In this document: positions 1 to 8,033 of the stretch, piece after piece
Numbering within the stretch: the stretch's first letter is position 1
Layout: each line of letters opens with the position of its first letter
Assembly (NCBI GenBank): GCA_964505975.1
Contig: CAZDLW010000140.1
Location: 1 to 14,579 of the forward strand
DNA from: Gp6-AA40 sp964505975
GTDB lineage: Bacteria > Acidobacteriota > Vicinamibacteria > Vicinamibacterales > UBA2999
Length of the DNA: 14,579 bases
Direction of reading: 5' to 3'
Notes under the pieces: generated by a model
Seen by the model: only the letters and a program-made list of their open reading frames with translations
Told to the model about the DNA's origin: nothing
The model's database searches: none
Program-made: the position numbers and the translations under genes

Positions 1-1150
1 AGATGCGCCGCCGGCTCGGCGTGTCGCCCGGTCCTGTGGGTTCGAAGGGGCCTGCGATCGTCACGCTCTCGATGTGCGGAAAGCCCGTGTGGTCGGTCGC
101 CATGACGGTGCTGCGGAGGAACGGCTGCACGCGGCTGCCGCCCTGCGCGGCGGGCTTCCGGACGAACGTCGCCCCGATCGCCCGCGGCCCCGCCTGGATC
201 GGCACGCGGACGCGGAGGCGGTCGTGGATGGCCTCTTTGATATTGCTCGTGTTCTCCGAGACGCTGGCGGTGTAATCCTCGGCGCCGCCGATGGTGACCC
301 GGTGGACCCGGTCGCCGTCGACGAGGATGTCCACCTCGTGCTCCCGCTCGAGTCCGCGTATGGCGCCGAGACCCGTGTCGAGGAGGTTCGCGCTGATCAG
401 GTACTCGCCGTCGATCGGGAACGTGTGCTGCGCCACGAGCCCTCCGCGCGTGCCGAGCGGCAGCCCCTCGACGTGCTGCATCTGGGACGCATCCGCGCGA
501 ATACGGTAAGTCTCCGTCGTGGGACCGATGTCCGGATCCCCGACTGCCCAGGCGCTGATTCTGGCGGCGGCCGAAAGGTACCGCTCCAGCAGCATCGGCG
601 ACACACCGAGCAGCGCCGCGTTCGTGTCGAAGCCGTCCGCCGAATCGTCCGGCGGAAAGAGAGACGCGGGATCGACCTGCAACGCCACCAGGTCACGGAT
701 GGCATGCGCGTATTCGTTTCTGTTGAGCCGGTGCAGGATGGGTCGACCGGCATGAACCGGGGCGGCGGCATCCAGCGCCGCCTCGAGCCACGCGGTGACG
801 GAAGCGTAGGTTGCCTCGTCTGGCCGCGGCGCGCCGGCAGGAGGCATCGCGCGCGTGCGCAGCCTGCGGACGACCTTTTCCCACAACGCGACGTCGAGCG
901 GCGCCTCCCGCAGTGCCTCAGGGTCGAGCGCGATGCCGGCAGTCTGGAGCCGCGGATTGTGGCATGCGACGCAGTACCGGGCAACGACCGCACTCACCTC
1001 CGGGCCGGACAATGTCGGCGGAGCGGCGGCACCTGCGGGGATGGCCGTGGCATCAGACGACTGCTCCTCGCGATGAGCGCCGGTCGATACCGTCAACGCC
1101 ACGGCCGTCCATGCCAGCACGCCAACCCCATACAGCAATGACCGACCCAT
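1..1150 (-). CDS. Planctomycete-type cytochrome c / DUF1587 protein, 5' part (runs off the window)
   Basis: An open frame runs from the ATG at 1148-1150 to the window edge, giving 383 residues of a larger protein. The N-terminus is a hydrophobic export signal (about residues 4-24). A single c-type heme site follows: C60-V-A-C63-H64, with M102 in R-A-M-P-P as a candidate axial ligand, as in the PSCyt1-type cytochrome domain. Residues about 139-177 (HRLNRNEYAHAIRDL, then PPDDSADGFD) match the DUF1587 signature. The part after about residue 230 looks like a beta-rich binding module. Known family members continue with DUF1592/1588/1585 domains, which would lie beyond the window. They are thought to be periplasmic redox proteins linked to breakdown of complex organic matter, but the substrate is unknown. 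GGGGAT lies 4 bases before the ATG and serves as a ribosome site. The gene starts 73 bp after the TonB receptor stop on the same strand, so co-transcription is plausible. Family call is confident; function is not. Confidence 0.88.
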   Translation of the reverse strand, partial: MGRSLLYGVGVLAWTAVALTVSTGAHREEQSSDATAIPAGAAAPPTLSGPEVSAVVARYCVACHNPRLQTAGIALDPEALREAPLDVALWEKVVRRLRTRAMPPAGAPRPDEATYASVTAWLEAALDAAAPVHAGRPILHRLNRNEYAHAIRDLVALQVDPASLFPPDDSADGFDTNAALLGVSPMLLERYLSAAARISAWAVGDPDIGPTTETYRIRADASQMQHVEGLPLGTRGGLVAQHTFPIDGEYLISANLLDTGLGAIRGLEREHEVDILVDGDRVHRVTIGGAEDYTASVSENTSNIKEAIHDRLRVRVPIQAGPRAIGATFVRKPAAQGGSRVQPFLRSTVMATDHTGFPHIESVTIAGPFEPTGPGDTPSRRRI

Positions 1151-1223
1151 CAGATCCCCAGCCCGCTATCCACCATCCTGCCGGCCCGGCGCGATCTGCG
1201 ATCCCGCCGGCATGCTCGGCGTC

Positions 1224-4200
1224 CTAGAAGTCGAACTGCGCGCCGATTTTCATGAACCGTGCTTTCATGATGGTCACGGGCGTCAGCCAGGAGCCTCCCG
1301 GAATGAAGGACTGGTTGTAGCTCAGCACCGGCGCCGCATTCAGCAGGTTGAACACGTCGAGGCCGACGTTCATTCTCGTCCTGCCGATCCTGATGATCTT
1401 GCCGACGCGCAGATTCAGCTCGTTCGTCCGGTCGCCGTACAGGGTGCCTGGCTCCAGCAGGTTGACCGTCACGTTCGGCGCGTTGCCTGCGAGATTCCGC
1501 CCCAGCGACTCCGCGACTACGGCGTTGGCCACCGTGTAATTGGCGCTCAGGTGCCCGCCGCCGACCGGCGTGCCCGCGAAGTTGACCTGGAGGCCGGGTC
1601 TGCTCACGAACGTGACGCCCACCTGTACGTCGGCCCGAGGCACGACGTACGTGCCCGCTCCCTTGAAGTACGGCAGGTAGCCGCTCACCGTGCGGCAGAA
1701 GGGATTGAGCGGAGCCGACTCCGGCAGCTTCTCCCGCACCTCGCAGTTGTCCGCGGTCGTCCTTCCCCAGTTGGAGCCGCCCTGAACGGTGAGATCGCGG
1801 ATGCGCGCACTGACATTGACGTCCATCCCGTTGAACACCACCGACTCGCGCCCGTACTTGCTGGACAGCGTGACGAAGTTGTTCGTCCGTCCGAAGAACT
1901 CCGGCTTCACGTTGTACAGCCCCGGCACCGTGTAGCCGCCGCCGTTCGGCAGCCGGCTGTCGAGCGGCGCCGGGATGCTGAACTGATCGAAGTCCTCCGG
2001 CCCGACCTCCAGGTTGTCCGAGACCATGAAGTTGTGGAAGGTCCGCCGGGCGTAGCCCACGTCGACCGACACGCGCGGCAGCACTTCCTGCTGGATGGAT
2101 ATCGTCAGCTGCCGGTCGGACGGCCGCACGCCCCAGCCGTTCAGGAGGTCGGGGTCCACGGTGTTGCTGAAGGTGCTGGTCCCGAAGTTCCTGTTGGAGA
2201 AGGCGCCGCAGAAGTCCCCGCCGGCCGCGCGCAGGTCCTGCGCGTTCGGATTCAGGAGATCGCAGTCCGGCTCGAAGTTGCCGTTGGCGTCGGTCCAGGA
2301 CCGCGACACGCTCTGCACGATCCGCGACGTCGGGTTGCCGACCGCGTAGGGCCCGCCGGTCCGCGTCGATTCGAGATACATGCCCCAGCTCGCCTTCAAC
2401 GCCGTCTTGCCGTTGCCGAACAGGTCGTACGCGACCGACGCACGTGGCGTCAGGTCCTTGTAGCTGTCGACGATGGGCGTTCTCGAGAAGAATAGCGGCT
2501 CGGGCATGAACCGGGCGGGCCCCACCTGCTGCTCGGGCGACCAGCTCTGGGCGATATCGAAGCGGAGGGCGCCCTGCAGCGTCAGCCGGTCCCGCGTCCA
2601 TCCCTGCTGGACGAAGAACCCGTCGGCCCGCATCCAGTTGGTGTTCGGATAGTCGTTGATGAACATCGTGAACTGGTTGGGGACGCCGTTGTTGACGCGG
2701 TAGTTCAGGTTGTTGGGCGCCTGGTTGCTCAGGCGGCGATCCTGCAGCAGGTTGCCGGTGTAGCCCGCCTTGAACGTCCTGGATCCGGAAACGTGCGAGA
2801 CGCTCGCGCGCCAGGAGAAGACCCGGTTCTGATTGCGGCCGCTCTCGAAGAGATCGTTGCTCTGCGACCGGAACGTCAGGCCCGGAATGTTGCCGTTCAC
2901 CGGGCAGCCCGCGGTGCACTGCTCGACGACCCGCACCAGATGGCCCGTATAGGGGTCCTCTTTCGCCCGGGCGCCCCAGTCCGCGCGGTAGGACCCGAAC
3001 GCGAACTCCGCGAGCACGCGGCTGGTGAGGGTCGAGCTCCAGGTGGCCTGGGACGTCTGAATCGGCCACTGCTCACCGCGCCGTCCCGCCTCGGGCGACT
3101 TCAGCGGGCGGAAGTCGTTCACGCAGTCCTTGCACCTCGAGGTCTCGTCCCAGAAGAGGCCGAGCTTGTTGCGCGGCGTCATCTGCGTCGTCAGCCGCAG
3201 CGCCACGTTGTGATACTCCTGCTCGGTGAACGCCTGGCGGGTGAAGTCCGGCTCGTAGGTCCATTTCGTGGGGTCGCCGGCGTTCTTGTTGTAGAACATG
3301 TCGATGTCCTGGACGTAGTACTGCTTCCTCGTCGTCGCGAAGAACCAGACCCGGTCGCGCAGGACGGGCCCGCCGAGCGCCCCGTTCACGTCGTAGTTCT
3401 TCGTCAGCGGCGTTGCGGCCGTGACGCCCTGGGCGCGCAGGCCGTCGGTCAGGTTGTCGCCCTGCAGCCGCCGGTTCATCCAGTCCGCGTACGCGCTCCC
3501 CGAGAGGTTGTTGGAGCCGGTGCGGGGGACGATGTTCAGCACCGGTCCGGCCGTGTCCGATTCGCCCAGGCCGCCGGACACCGTCAGCGTCACCTCTTCG
3601 GCATTCCGCGTGTCGGTGAAGGCGTTCGAGGAGGTCCCCTGCGGCACCGAGATCAGCAGGCCGTCGAGCAGGGTGCGGCCGTCGTGATTCGAGCGGCCGG
3701 CCAGAAACGCGCCGTGCGCGCTGAACGTGCTGGCAGTCGCCCCGACAGCGATGTCCTGCGACCCGCCGATGATGCCGGGCGCGAGGCGCATGATCTGCTC
3801 GTAGCCGCCGGCGGTCGGAATCGCGGTGATGACGTCCCGTGCGACGACCGCCTGCCGCGTCGCGCTCTGCACGTCCACGACGGGCGTCTCGCCGGTGACG
3901 ATGACCGTCTCCTCGAGCGCGCCGATGCTCAGCTCCGCGTTCACGTTGAAGGTGGCCGACCCGGTGAACTCGAGCCCTTCGCGTCGCACGGTCGCGAACC
4001 CCGGCAGCGTGAAGGTGAGAGTATAGGTGCCGGGCCGGACGTTCTCGATACGGTACTGCCCGCTGCCGTCGGTGAGCGCCACCCGCACTTTCTCGATGAG
4101 CGCCGGGCTTGCAGCCTCCACGGTCACGCCGGGCAGCACGCCGCCCGATGCATCCCGCACGGTGCCGGCGATGCTCACCTGCGCGTACAGCGCCGCCGGC

Positions 4201-4253
4201 AGGAGGAGGACGCCCGCGAACATTGCGACGAGTCTCGACTGGCCAGCCATCAT
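1224..4253 (-). CDS. TonB-dependent receptor with N-terminal CarboxypepD_reg domain (Oar-like)
   Basis: 1009-aa outer-membrane beta-barrel receptor that would take up a large or scarce ligand using TonB energy. Start chosen at ATG 4251-4253: the strong ribosome site GGGAGGGAAG is 2 bases upstream, and the export signal begins here (hydrophobic 8-23, likely cut at ALYA24|Q25). The frame is open another 47 codons upstream, but that part is arginine-rich and lacks a signal. Residues 25-110 form a carboxypeptidase-regulatory-like beta-sandwich (IAGTVRDASGGVLPGVTV). E114-ETVIVTG-121 resembles a TonB box, followed by a plug (TAIPTAGGYEQIMRLAPGI) and a long barrel ending in F-M-K-I-G-A-Q-F-D-F, the usual aromatic C-terminal strand. 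Extracellular-loop cysteines occur in close pairs (C-K-D-C and C-T-A-G-C). No SusD partner is nearby, so this is the Oar-type single receptor common in Acidobacteriota. The ligand cannot be read from sequence. The gene follows the TAXI-kinase-regulator operon on the same strand and is probably its target (see 4449-4489). No frameshift is seen. Confidence 0.95.
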   Translation of the reverse strand: MMAGQSRLVAMFAGVLLLPAALYAQVSIAGTVRDASGGVLPGVTVEAASPALIEKVRVALTDGSGQYRIENVRPGTYTLTFTLPGFATVRREGLEFTGSATFNVNAELSIGALEETVIVTGETPVVDVQSATRQAVVARDVITAIPTAGGYEQIMRLAPGIIGGSQDIAVGATASTFSAHGAFLAGRSNHDGRTLLDGLLISVPQGTSSNAFTDTRNAEEVTLTVSGGLGESDTAGPVLNIVPRTGSNNLSGSAYADWMNRRLQGDNLTDGLRAQGVTAATPLTKNYDVNGALGGPVLRDRVWFFATTRKQYYVQDIDMFYNKNAGDPTKWTYEPDFTRQAFTEQEYHNVALRLTTQMTPRNKLGLFWDETSRCKDCVNDFRPLKSPEAGRRGEQWPIQTSQATWSSTLTSRVLAEFAFGSYRADWGARAKEDPYTGHLVRVVEQCTAGCPVNGNIPGLTFRSQSNDLFESGRNQNRVFSWRASVSHVSGSRTFKAGYTGNLLQDRRLSNQAPNNLNYRVNNGVPNQFTMFINDYPNTNWMRADGFFVQQGWTRDRLTLQGALRFDIAQSWSPEQQVGPARFMPEPLFFSRTPIVDSYKDLTPRASVAYDLFGNGKTALKASWGMYLESTRTGGPYAVGNPTSRIVQSVSRSWTDANGNFEPDCDLLNPNAQDLRAAGGDFCGAFSNRNFGTSTFSNTVDPDLLNGWGVRPSDRQLTISIQQEVLPRVSVDVGYARRTFHNFMVSDNLEVGPEDFDQFSIPAPLDSRLPNGGGYTVPGLYNVKPEFFGRTNNFVTLSSKYGRESVVFNGMDVNVSARIRDLTVQGGSNWGRTTADNCEVREKLPESAPLNPFCRTVSGYLPYFKGAGTYVVPRADVQVGVTFVSRPGLQVNFAGTPVGGGHLSANYTVANAVVAESLGRNLAGNAPNVTVNLLEPGTLYGDRTNELNLRVGKIIRIGRTRMNVGLDVFNLLNAAPVLSYNQSFIPGGSWLTPVTIMKARFMKIGAQFDF

Positions 4254-4390
4254 GGCTTCCCTCCCTGGACTTTCACGCGTTGACCCGTGCGTCCTGAGTG
4301 GACCCTGTGCGGCCCGGAGCGCGACCTGTGTACTCGTCAGTGAGTCGCGGTGGCGGTCCGGACCGCGCGGAGCGCGGCAAACAGACATTG

Positions 4391-4445
4391 GCACCCAGCC
4401 AGGGGCGCTGCGGGGAGAACGAGGGGCCGAGCCCCCTGGCTGGGT
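4391..4445. repeat. 14-bp perfect inverted repeat upstream of the TonB receptor
   Basis: CACCCAGCCAGGGG (4391-4404) is the exact reverse complement of 4432-4445, separated by 27 bases. The right arm overlaps a competing smaller hairpin, GGGGC-CGA-GCCCC (4422-4434), so two alternative folds exist. There is no T-run on either side, so it is not a typical intrinsic terminator. It lies about 140 bp before the receptor start, and just downstream of the predicted -10 box, so it would be the first structure in the receptor mRNA leader. A further 14-bp palindrome (GCGGTCCGGACCGC, 4353-4366) lies between it and the gene. The repeat is seen directly; its role is inferred. Confidence 0.75.
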
Positions 4446-4448
4446 GGG

Positions 4449-4489
4449 AATTCTAGCTGACCTGCGGGGCGGGGAATGTATTTGATTGT
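4449..4489 (-). promoter_or_regulatory. Putative receptor promoter with tandem response-regulator boxes
   Basis: On the minus strand two 7-bp boxes, TACAATC (4489-4483) and TACATTC (4479-4473), repeat with a 10-bp period in an AT-rich patch of otherwise very GC-rich DNA. Eighteen bases further on is TAGAAT (4454-4449), a good -10 element. No consensus -35 is present; the second box occupies that position. Tandem direct repeats replacing the -35 are the usual architecture for activators of the OmpR/PhoB family, and such a regulator is encoded immediately upstream (4512-5192). The predicted transcript would begin near 4442 and run into the receptor gene. The boxes are visible; the regulator match is inference. 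Confidence 0.45.
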
Positions 4490-4511
4490 AACGGCGCGAC
4501 CGGCCCGCCCG

Positions 4512-5192
4512 TCAGGATGAGGTGGTCAGACAGTAGCCGTCGCCGTGCATGGTGCGGATGTAGCGCGGGTGGTGCGGGTCGGCCTCGATCTTGCGCCGGA
4601 GCCTGGCGACGAAGTTGTCCACGGTGCGGGTGAGCGGCGCGTCCTGATAGCCCCAGACCACGCGCAGTAGCTCCTCGCGGGTGACGATCTTGCCGGCGTG
4701 CTCCACCAGATAGTGCAGCAGGGCGAACTCCCGCGGCGTGAGGGCGAGCGGGGCGCTTTCCTTGAACGCGCGCATGCGGGTGAAGTCGATAGAGACGTCC
4801 CCCAGCACGAGCGTGTGCACCGTCTGCTGGCTGCGCCTCAGCACCGCGTGGATGCGCGCCAGCAGTTCGTCCAGCGAGAACGGCTTCGTGACGTAATCGT
4901 CCGCACCGAGCTCGAGGCCGCGCACCTTGTCCTGCTGCTGCGTACGGGCGGTCACGATGATGATGGGCACGCGGTACCGCGCCGCGCTCAACGCACGGCA
5001 CACCTCGAACCCGTTCAGCCCGGGAATCATCACGTCCAACAACACCAGGTCCGGGGGCACCGAGCGGGCGATCTCGACCGCCTGCGTGCCGTCGGAGACG
5101 CAATCGACCGCGAAACCTTCGTAGACGAGATTGTCGCGTAACAGGCGCACCAGCGACGGGTCGTCTTCCACGATGAGAAGCCGCTTGCTCAT
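4512..5192 (-). CDS. OmpR/PhoB-family response regulator
   Basis: 226-aa cytoplasmic transcription factor, the partner of the kinase just upstream. The receiver domain (about 3-115) keeps all key residues: acidic pair D10/D11, phospho-acceptor D53 (in LVLLDVM), T81 (IVTAR) and K103 (VTKPF). The C-terminal winged helix (about 128-224) has the family pattern LTPREFALLHYLVEHAGKI and RTVDNFVARLRRKIE, ending in GDGYCL. The ATG (5190-5192) overlaps the kinase stop as ATGA, so translation is coupled. Length is normal and the frame is intact. The gene ends 259 bp before the TonB receptor start, and possible binding boxes for it lie directly behind its stop codon at 4473-4489. The alternative, a target elsewhere in the genome, cannot be excluded. 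Confidence 0.95.
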   Translation of the reverse strand: MSKRLLIVEDDPSLVRLLRDNLVYEGFAVDCVSDGTQAVEIARSVPPDLVLLDVMIPGLNGFEVCRALSAARYRVPIIIVTARTQQQDKVRGLELGADDYVTKPFSLDELLARIHAVLRRSQQTVHTLVLGDVSIDFTRMRAFKESAPLALTPREFALLHYLVEHAGKIVTREELLRVVWGYQDAPLTRTVDNFVARLRRKIEADPHHPRYIRTMHGDGYCLTTSS

Positions 5193-6892
5193 GATGTCGC
5201 CGCTCTCGGAAACAGGACCTCCACGCGGGTCCCCTGCCCCAGCTGGCTCTCGATGTGCAGCCGCCCGCCATGCGCCTCGACCACCTGCCGGACGATGGCC
5301 AGCCCCAGTCCGCTGCCGCCGCGTTCCACGTGCCGGCCGCGAAAGAACTTGTCGCTCACGCGCGCGATCTCGTCCGCCCGGATGCCGGGCCCCCGGTCCT
5401 CGACCCACAACGCGACGTGATCGCCCGTCGCCCGCGCGCCGATCGTCAGGACGCGCACGCGCTCGGAGTACTTGACGCCATTGTCGAGGATGTTGTCGAG
5501 CACCTGCCCGGCGGCCATGCGATCCGCCCGAATCGGAGGCACGTCTGGCGGCAGCTGCACGTGCACCGCGAACCGCCTGTCGGTCAGCAGCGCATGGAAG
5601 TGCCGGAGGCTCTCTTCGACGAGGTCGCTCACCTCGATCGGCTCGAACGTGTAGGCATGCCTCACGTCGCTCAACCGGGCATAGGTGAGCAGGTTGTCGA
5701 TGAGGCGCCCGAGGTTCCCCGTCTCGCGCCAGAGCATCGCCGCGTATTCGCGCACCGTCTGCTGCGAATCGTAGCGCCCGCCCGCGAGCGTGTCGGCGAT
5801 CAGCCGGATCACGGCGAGGGGCGTCTTCAGCTCGTGGGTGACGCTCGACACGAAGTCCGATTTCATCGTGGCCAGCTCCGCGGCGACCCGGACGCCGCGT
5901 ACGGTCACGATCAATCCGGCCATGGTGGCCAGTGCCGCCAGGGAAATTAGGACAAAGGTCGTATCGATGCCCGTCACGCCGGCCGCCGTGGGGCTGTCGG
6001 CTGCCACGCCTGCCCGGGCGGTCCATTCGTCGAACTGTCGATTCTCGGGCGGCGGCAGCGTGCCGACGAGCGCCCGGTCCACGAACACGAGCGGGAAGGC
6101 GCGCACGGCTGGCGGAATGGCAGAGTGGTGCGGGCCGGTCGACGTGACCACACGGCCCTCGTTGTCGAGAATCTCCAGCGACATCTCGTCGGCCGCGCCG
6201 CCCACCCGGGCGATCTGGAACACCAGCTCGTCGAAGTAGAACCTGCGCACCCACTCCAGGTTCACGGCGAAGCCAACCAGGCCGAACACGTGGCCGGGAT
6301 TGCCGTGCAGGAAGTTCACGACCATCTGGTACTCGACACCGGCCAGCGCGGCGTCGAACACGGCAATGCGCCGCTCGTCGTGCGCCCTGAGGCGCGCCTC
6401 GGCGATGAGCCCGTGCACCGCGGAGGGATTGCGCGACACGGCAACGGGGTACGGCCCTCCGGGACGATCGGAGCCCTGCCAGACCGGAGGCCTGTCGGAG
6501 CGCGTGAACACGTAGATGACCTCTTCACCTTCCTGGTCATTCCACGTGAAGAAGAACTCGGGATAGGGGAAGCGCGCGAACCCGCGCGCGAATGCCTCCG
6601 CGAGGTCGTACGGCGGATCCAGCGCGAGCTGACCGGAGGTGACGGGCACGAGTACCGTCGCATGAGCGCCGCGCATGTCCTGGGTGAGAGCGGCCGACAG
6701 CAGCGCAATCTGCTCCGCCACCCGCCGCTCGAGCAGCAGCATCGTGCTGCGGCTGGCCTTCGAGGTGGCTTGGTATCCGAGCCACACGAGCATGGCCGTT
6801 GCGGCACACAGAGCGGCGGCCAGCGCCACGGTTCTGTTCGAGCGGACGACCTGGACAATCCTGGAGACCCGGGCCGTTCCGGGAGCACTCAT
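5189..6892 (-). CDS. Membrane sensor histidine kinase with large extracytoplasmic sensor domain
   Basis: 567 aa. Starts at ATG 6890-6892, which overlaps the stop of the TAXI gene as ATGA; a longer reading frame upstream merely overlaps that gene. Two membrane spans (about 21-41 and 313-333) bracket a periplasmic sensor of roughly 270 residues that I do not recognise as a named family. No HAMP domain is apparent: the second span leads through a short linker straight to the HisKA domain (H353 in VTHELKTPLA). The ATPase domain has the N box (DNILDNGVKYS, about 466-476), G1 (VEDRGPGI, 498-504), F (DKFFRG, 514-519) and G2 (GGSGLGLAIV, 525-534). All catalytic boxes are intact. The kinase would phosphorylate the regulator encoded next. 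Coupling to a periplasmic binding-protein gene suggests that the bound ligand, or the loaded protein itself, is the signal. Confidence 0.94.
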   Translation of the reverse strand: MSAPGTARVSRIVQVVRSNRTVALAAALCAATAMLVWLGYQATSKASRSTMLLLERRVAEQIALLSAALTQDMRGAHATVLVPVTSGQLALDPPYDLAEAFARGFARFPYPEFFFTWNDQEGEEVIYVFTRSDRPPVWQGSDRPGGPYPVAVSRNPSAVHGLIAEARLRAHDERRIAVFDAALAGVEYQMVVNFLHGNPGHVFGLVGFAVNLEWVRRFYFDELVFQIARVGGAADEMSLEILDNEGRVVTSTGPHHSAIPPAVRAFPLVFVDRALVGTLPPPENRQFDEWTARAGVAADSPTAAGVTGIDTTFVLISLAALATMAGLIVTVRGVRVAAELATMKSDFVSSVTHELKTPLAVIRLIADTLAGGRYDSQQTVREYAAMLWRETGNLGRLIDNLLTYARLSDVRHAYTFEPIEVSDLVEESLRHFHALLTDRRFAVHVQLPPDVPPIRADRMAAGQVLDNILDNGVKYSERVRVLTIGARATGDHVALWVEDRGPGIRADEIARVSDKFFRGRHVERGGSGLGLAIVRQVVEAHGGRLHIESQLGQGTRVEVLFPRAATS

Positions 6893-7866
6893 TGCAGCAG
6901 TTCCCGCTCCCGGTAGTACCGGGCAGCGCCAGGATGGAGCGGGATTGGCGTGGCTGGAGCCAGATCGGGATTCACCTGCAGCGCGGCGGCGTGGTCGTGC
7001 GCGAGAACCGACAGGCTCTCGAGGAGCGTCCTGGTGACGCGGTAGACGACTTCTTCTGCCACACTGTCCCGCGTCACGAGGAGGTTCTCCACGACCACGG
7101 TGCTCACCGGGTCCGGCTGGCCGGGATAGGTGCCGGGCGGTATCACCGCAGGTTTGAAGAACGGATAGCGGGCACGAATGCGGGCCGCGGCGCGCGGCCC
7201 GATGTCCAGCAGGCGGATATCGGCCGTCCGCGCGAGCTCGTGCAGAAACGGCACGGGATACGCGGTCAGCACGAATCCGCTGTCGATCCGGCCGGTGGCG
7301 AGCGCGTGCGTCAGTTCCTTCGATCGCATCCGCACGCCCTCGATGCTCGTCGGGCCGAGATCTCCCGCGGCGGCGACGAGGCCGCGATAGCCGACGATGG
7401 GCAGCAGGTCGGTGCTCGAAAAGATCGAGAAGCCGACCTGCCGGTTGCGCAGCTCCGTCCACTGGCGGACCGGGGCGTCCGCCCTGACCACCACGTGCAG
7501 CGCGCTGCCGTAGACGATCGCCACGCCCCGGAGGCTCGTGTGCGGCTGCGCGCGGAGCGCCGTGCCCTCGACGTACGCGGTGTAGGTGGTGTCCGCGCGA
7601 GCCAGCGCGAAGTCGGCTGTCCCGTCCTCGAGCGCCTTCACGTTGAACGTCGAGCCGTCAGTCGCGTCGCTCGTCATGCAGAGCCCGACGCCGCGCTCAC
7701 TGAAGAGGCCCGCCAGCGCCGCCCCGAACACGTAGCTCACATCGTCGAAGGCGCCGGTGGCGATGGTGAGGCAGGGGGCGGGCGTTTCGGGCGGCGTCCA
7801 TCGACACCCGGCGGCTACCGAGATCGCCACGCCGACGACAGCGACGCATCTCAGATACATGCCCAT
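6889..7866 (-). CDS. TAXI-family TRAP-type solute-binding lipoprotein
   Basis: 325 aa, an extracytoplasmic ligand-binding protein of the TAXI type (normally the receptor of fused TRAP transporters for small organic anions). The pattern fits the family: TIATGAFDDVSYVFGAALAGLF near the start of the mature part, ATDGSTFNVKALEDGTADFALARADTTY, then LRGVAIVYGSALHVVVRADAPVRQWTEL and GRIDSGFVLTAYPVPFLHELA. The N-terminus is a lipoprotein signal (hydrophobic 6-19, SVAAG-C21), so the protein is probably membrane-anchored. I chose ATG 7864-7866 over the in-frame ATG at 7858-7860 because a -10 box lies just upstream and the mRNA may be leaderless; both starts keep the signal. No TRAP membrane subunit (DctM/DctQM) is in the window. 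Instead the stop overlaps the start of a histidine kinase, making a sensing role more likely than transport. Family call fairly sure; ligand unknown. Confidence 0.88.
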   Translation of the reverse strand: MGMYLRCVAVVGVAISVAAGCRWTPPETPAPCLTIATGAFDDVSYVFGAALAGLFSERGVGLCMTSDATDGSTFNVKALEDGTADFALARADTTYTAYVEGTALRAQPHTSLRGVAIVYGSALHVVVRADAPVRQWTELRNRQVGFSIFSSTDLLPIVGYRGLVAAAGDLGPTSIEGVRMRSKELTHALATGRIDSGFVLTAYPVPFLHELARTADIRLLDIGPRAAARIRARYPFFKPAVIPPGTYPGQPDPVSTVVVENLLVTRDSVAEEVVYRVTRTLLESLSVLAHDHAAALQVNPDLAPATPIPLHPGAARYYRERELLQ

Positions 7867-7875
7867 AGGGGCGCA

Positions 7876-7881
7876 AGTATA
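7876..7881 (-). promoter_or_regulatory. -10 element for the TAXI-kinase-regulator operon
   Basis: TATACT on the minus strand, preceded by GGC. It ends 9 bases before the ATG at 7866, so initiation 6-7 bases downstream would leave only 2-3 untranslated bases. No clear -35 hexamer is visible 16-18 bp upstream. No Shine-Dalgarno sequence is present before this ATG, which agrees with a leaderless transcript. Confidence 0.4.
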
Positions 7882-8033
7882 GCCGGCAACAGCGGTGCGG
7901 GCGAGTGCCTGGCACACGCGGGTCGCGGTGTCGCCATCCAACCAGGCATCGACTCAGCATTGAGCAGACCGAGCGCTCAGTTGTGTTGCCAGTGCTGGCG
8001 AATCCCGCGCGCCGGCCCGGAGGTAAGTCAGCC

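Noticed and set aside
74..1141. 355-aa plus-strand open frame
   Set aside because: It is the antisense shadow of the cytochrome c/DUF1587 gene, rich in Arg, Asp and Val as expected from GC-rich antisense DNA, with no domain pattern.
1150..3069. 639-aa minus-strand open frame
   Set aside because: Same strand as the TonB receptor but shifted; the product is Arg/Gly/Gln-rich without motifs, whereas the receptor frame carries clear family signatures.
2793..4283. 496-aa plus-strand open frame
   Set aside because: Antisense to the receptor; no motif, no ribosome site, and composition typical of a shadow frame.
4391..4445. Intrinsic terminator after the response regulator
   Set aside because: The stem is long and GC-rich but has a 27-base loop and no T-run on either strand.
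5189..7462. 757-aa version of the kinase with a long N-terminal extension
   Set aside because: The extra 190 residues overlap the TAXI gene in another frame and lack any pattern; the ATGA overlap at 6889-6892 marks the true start.
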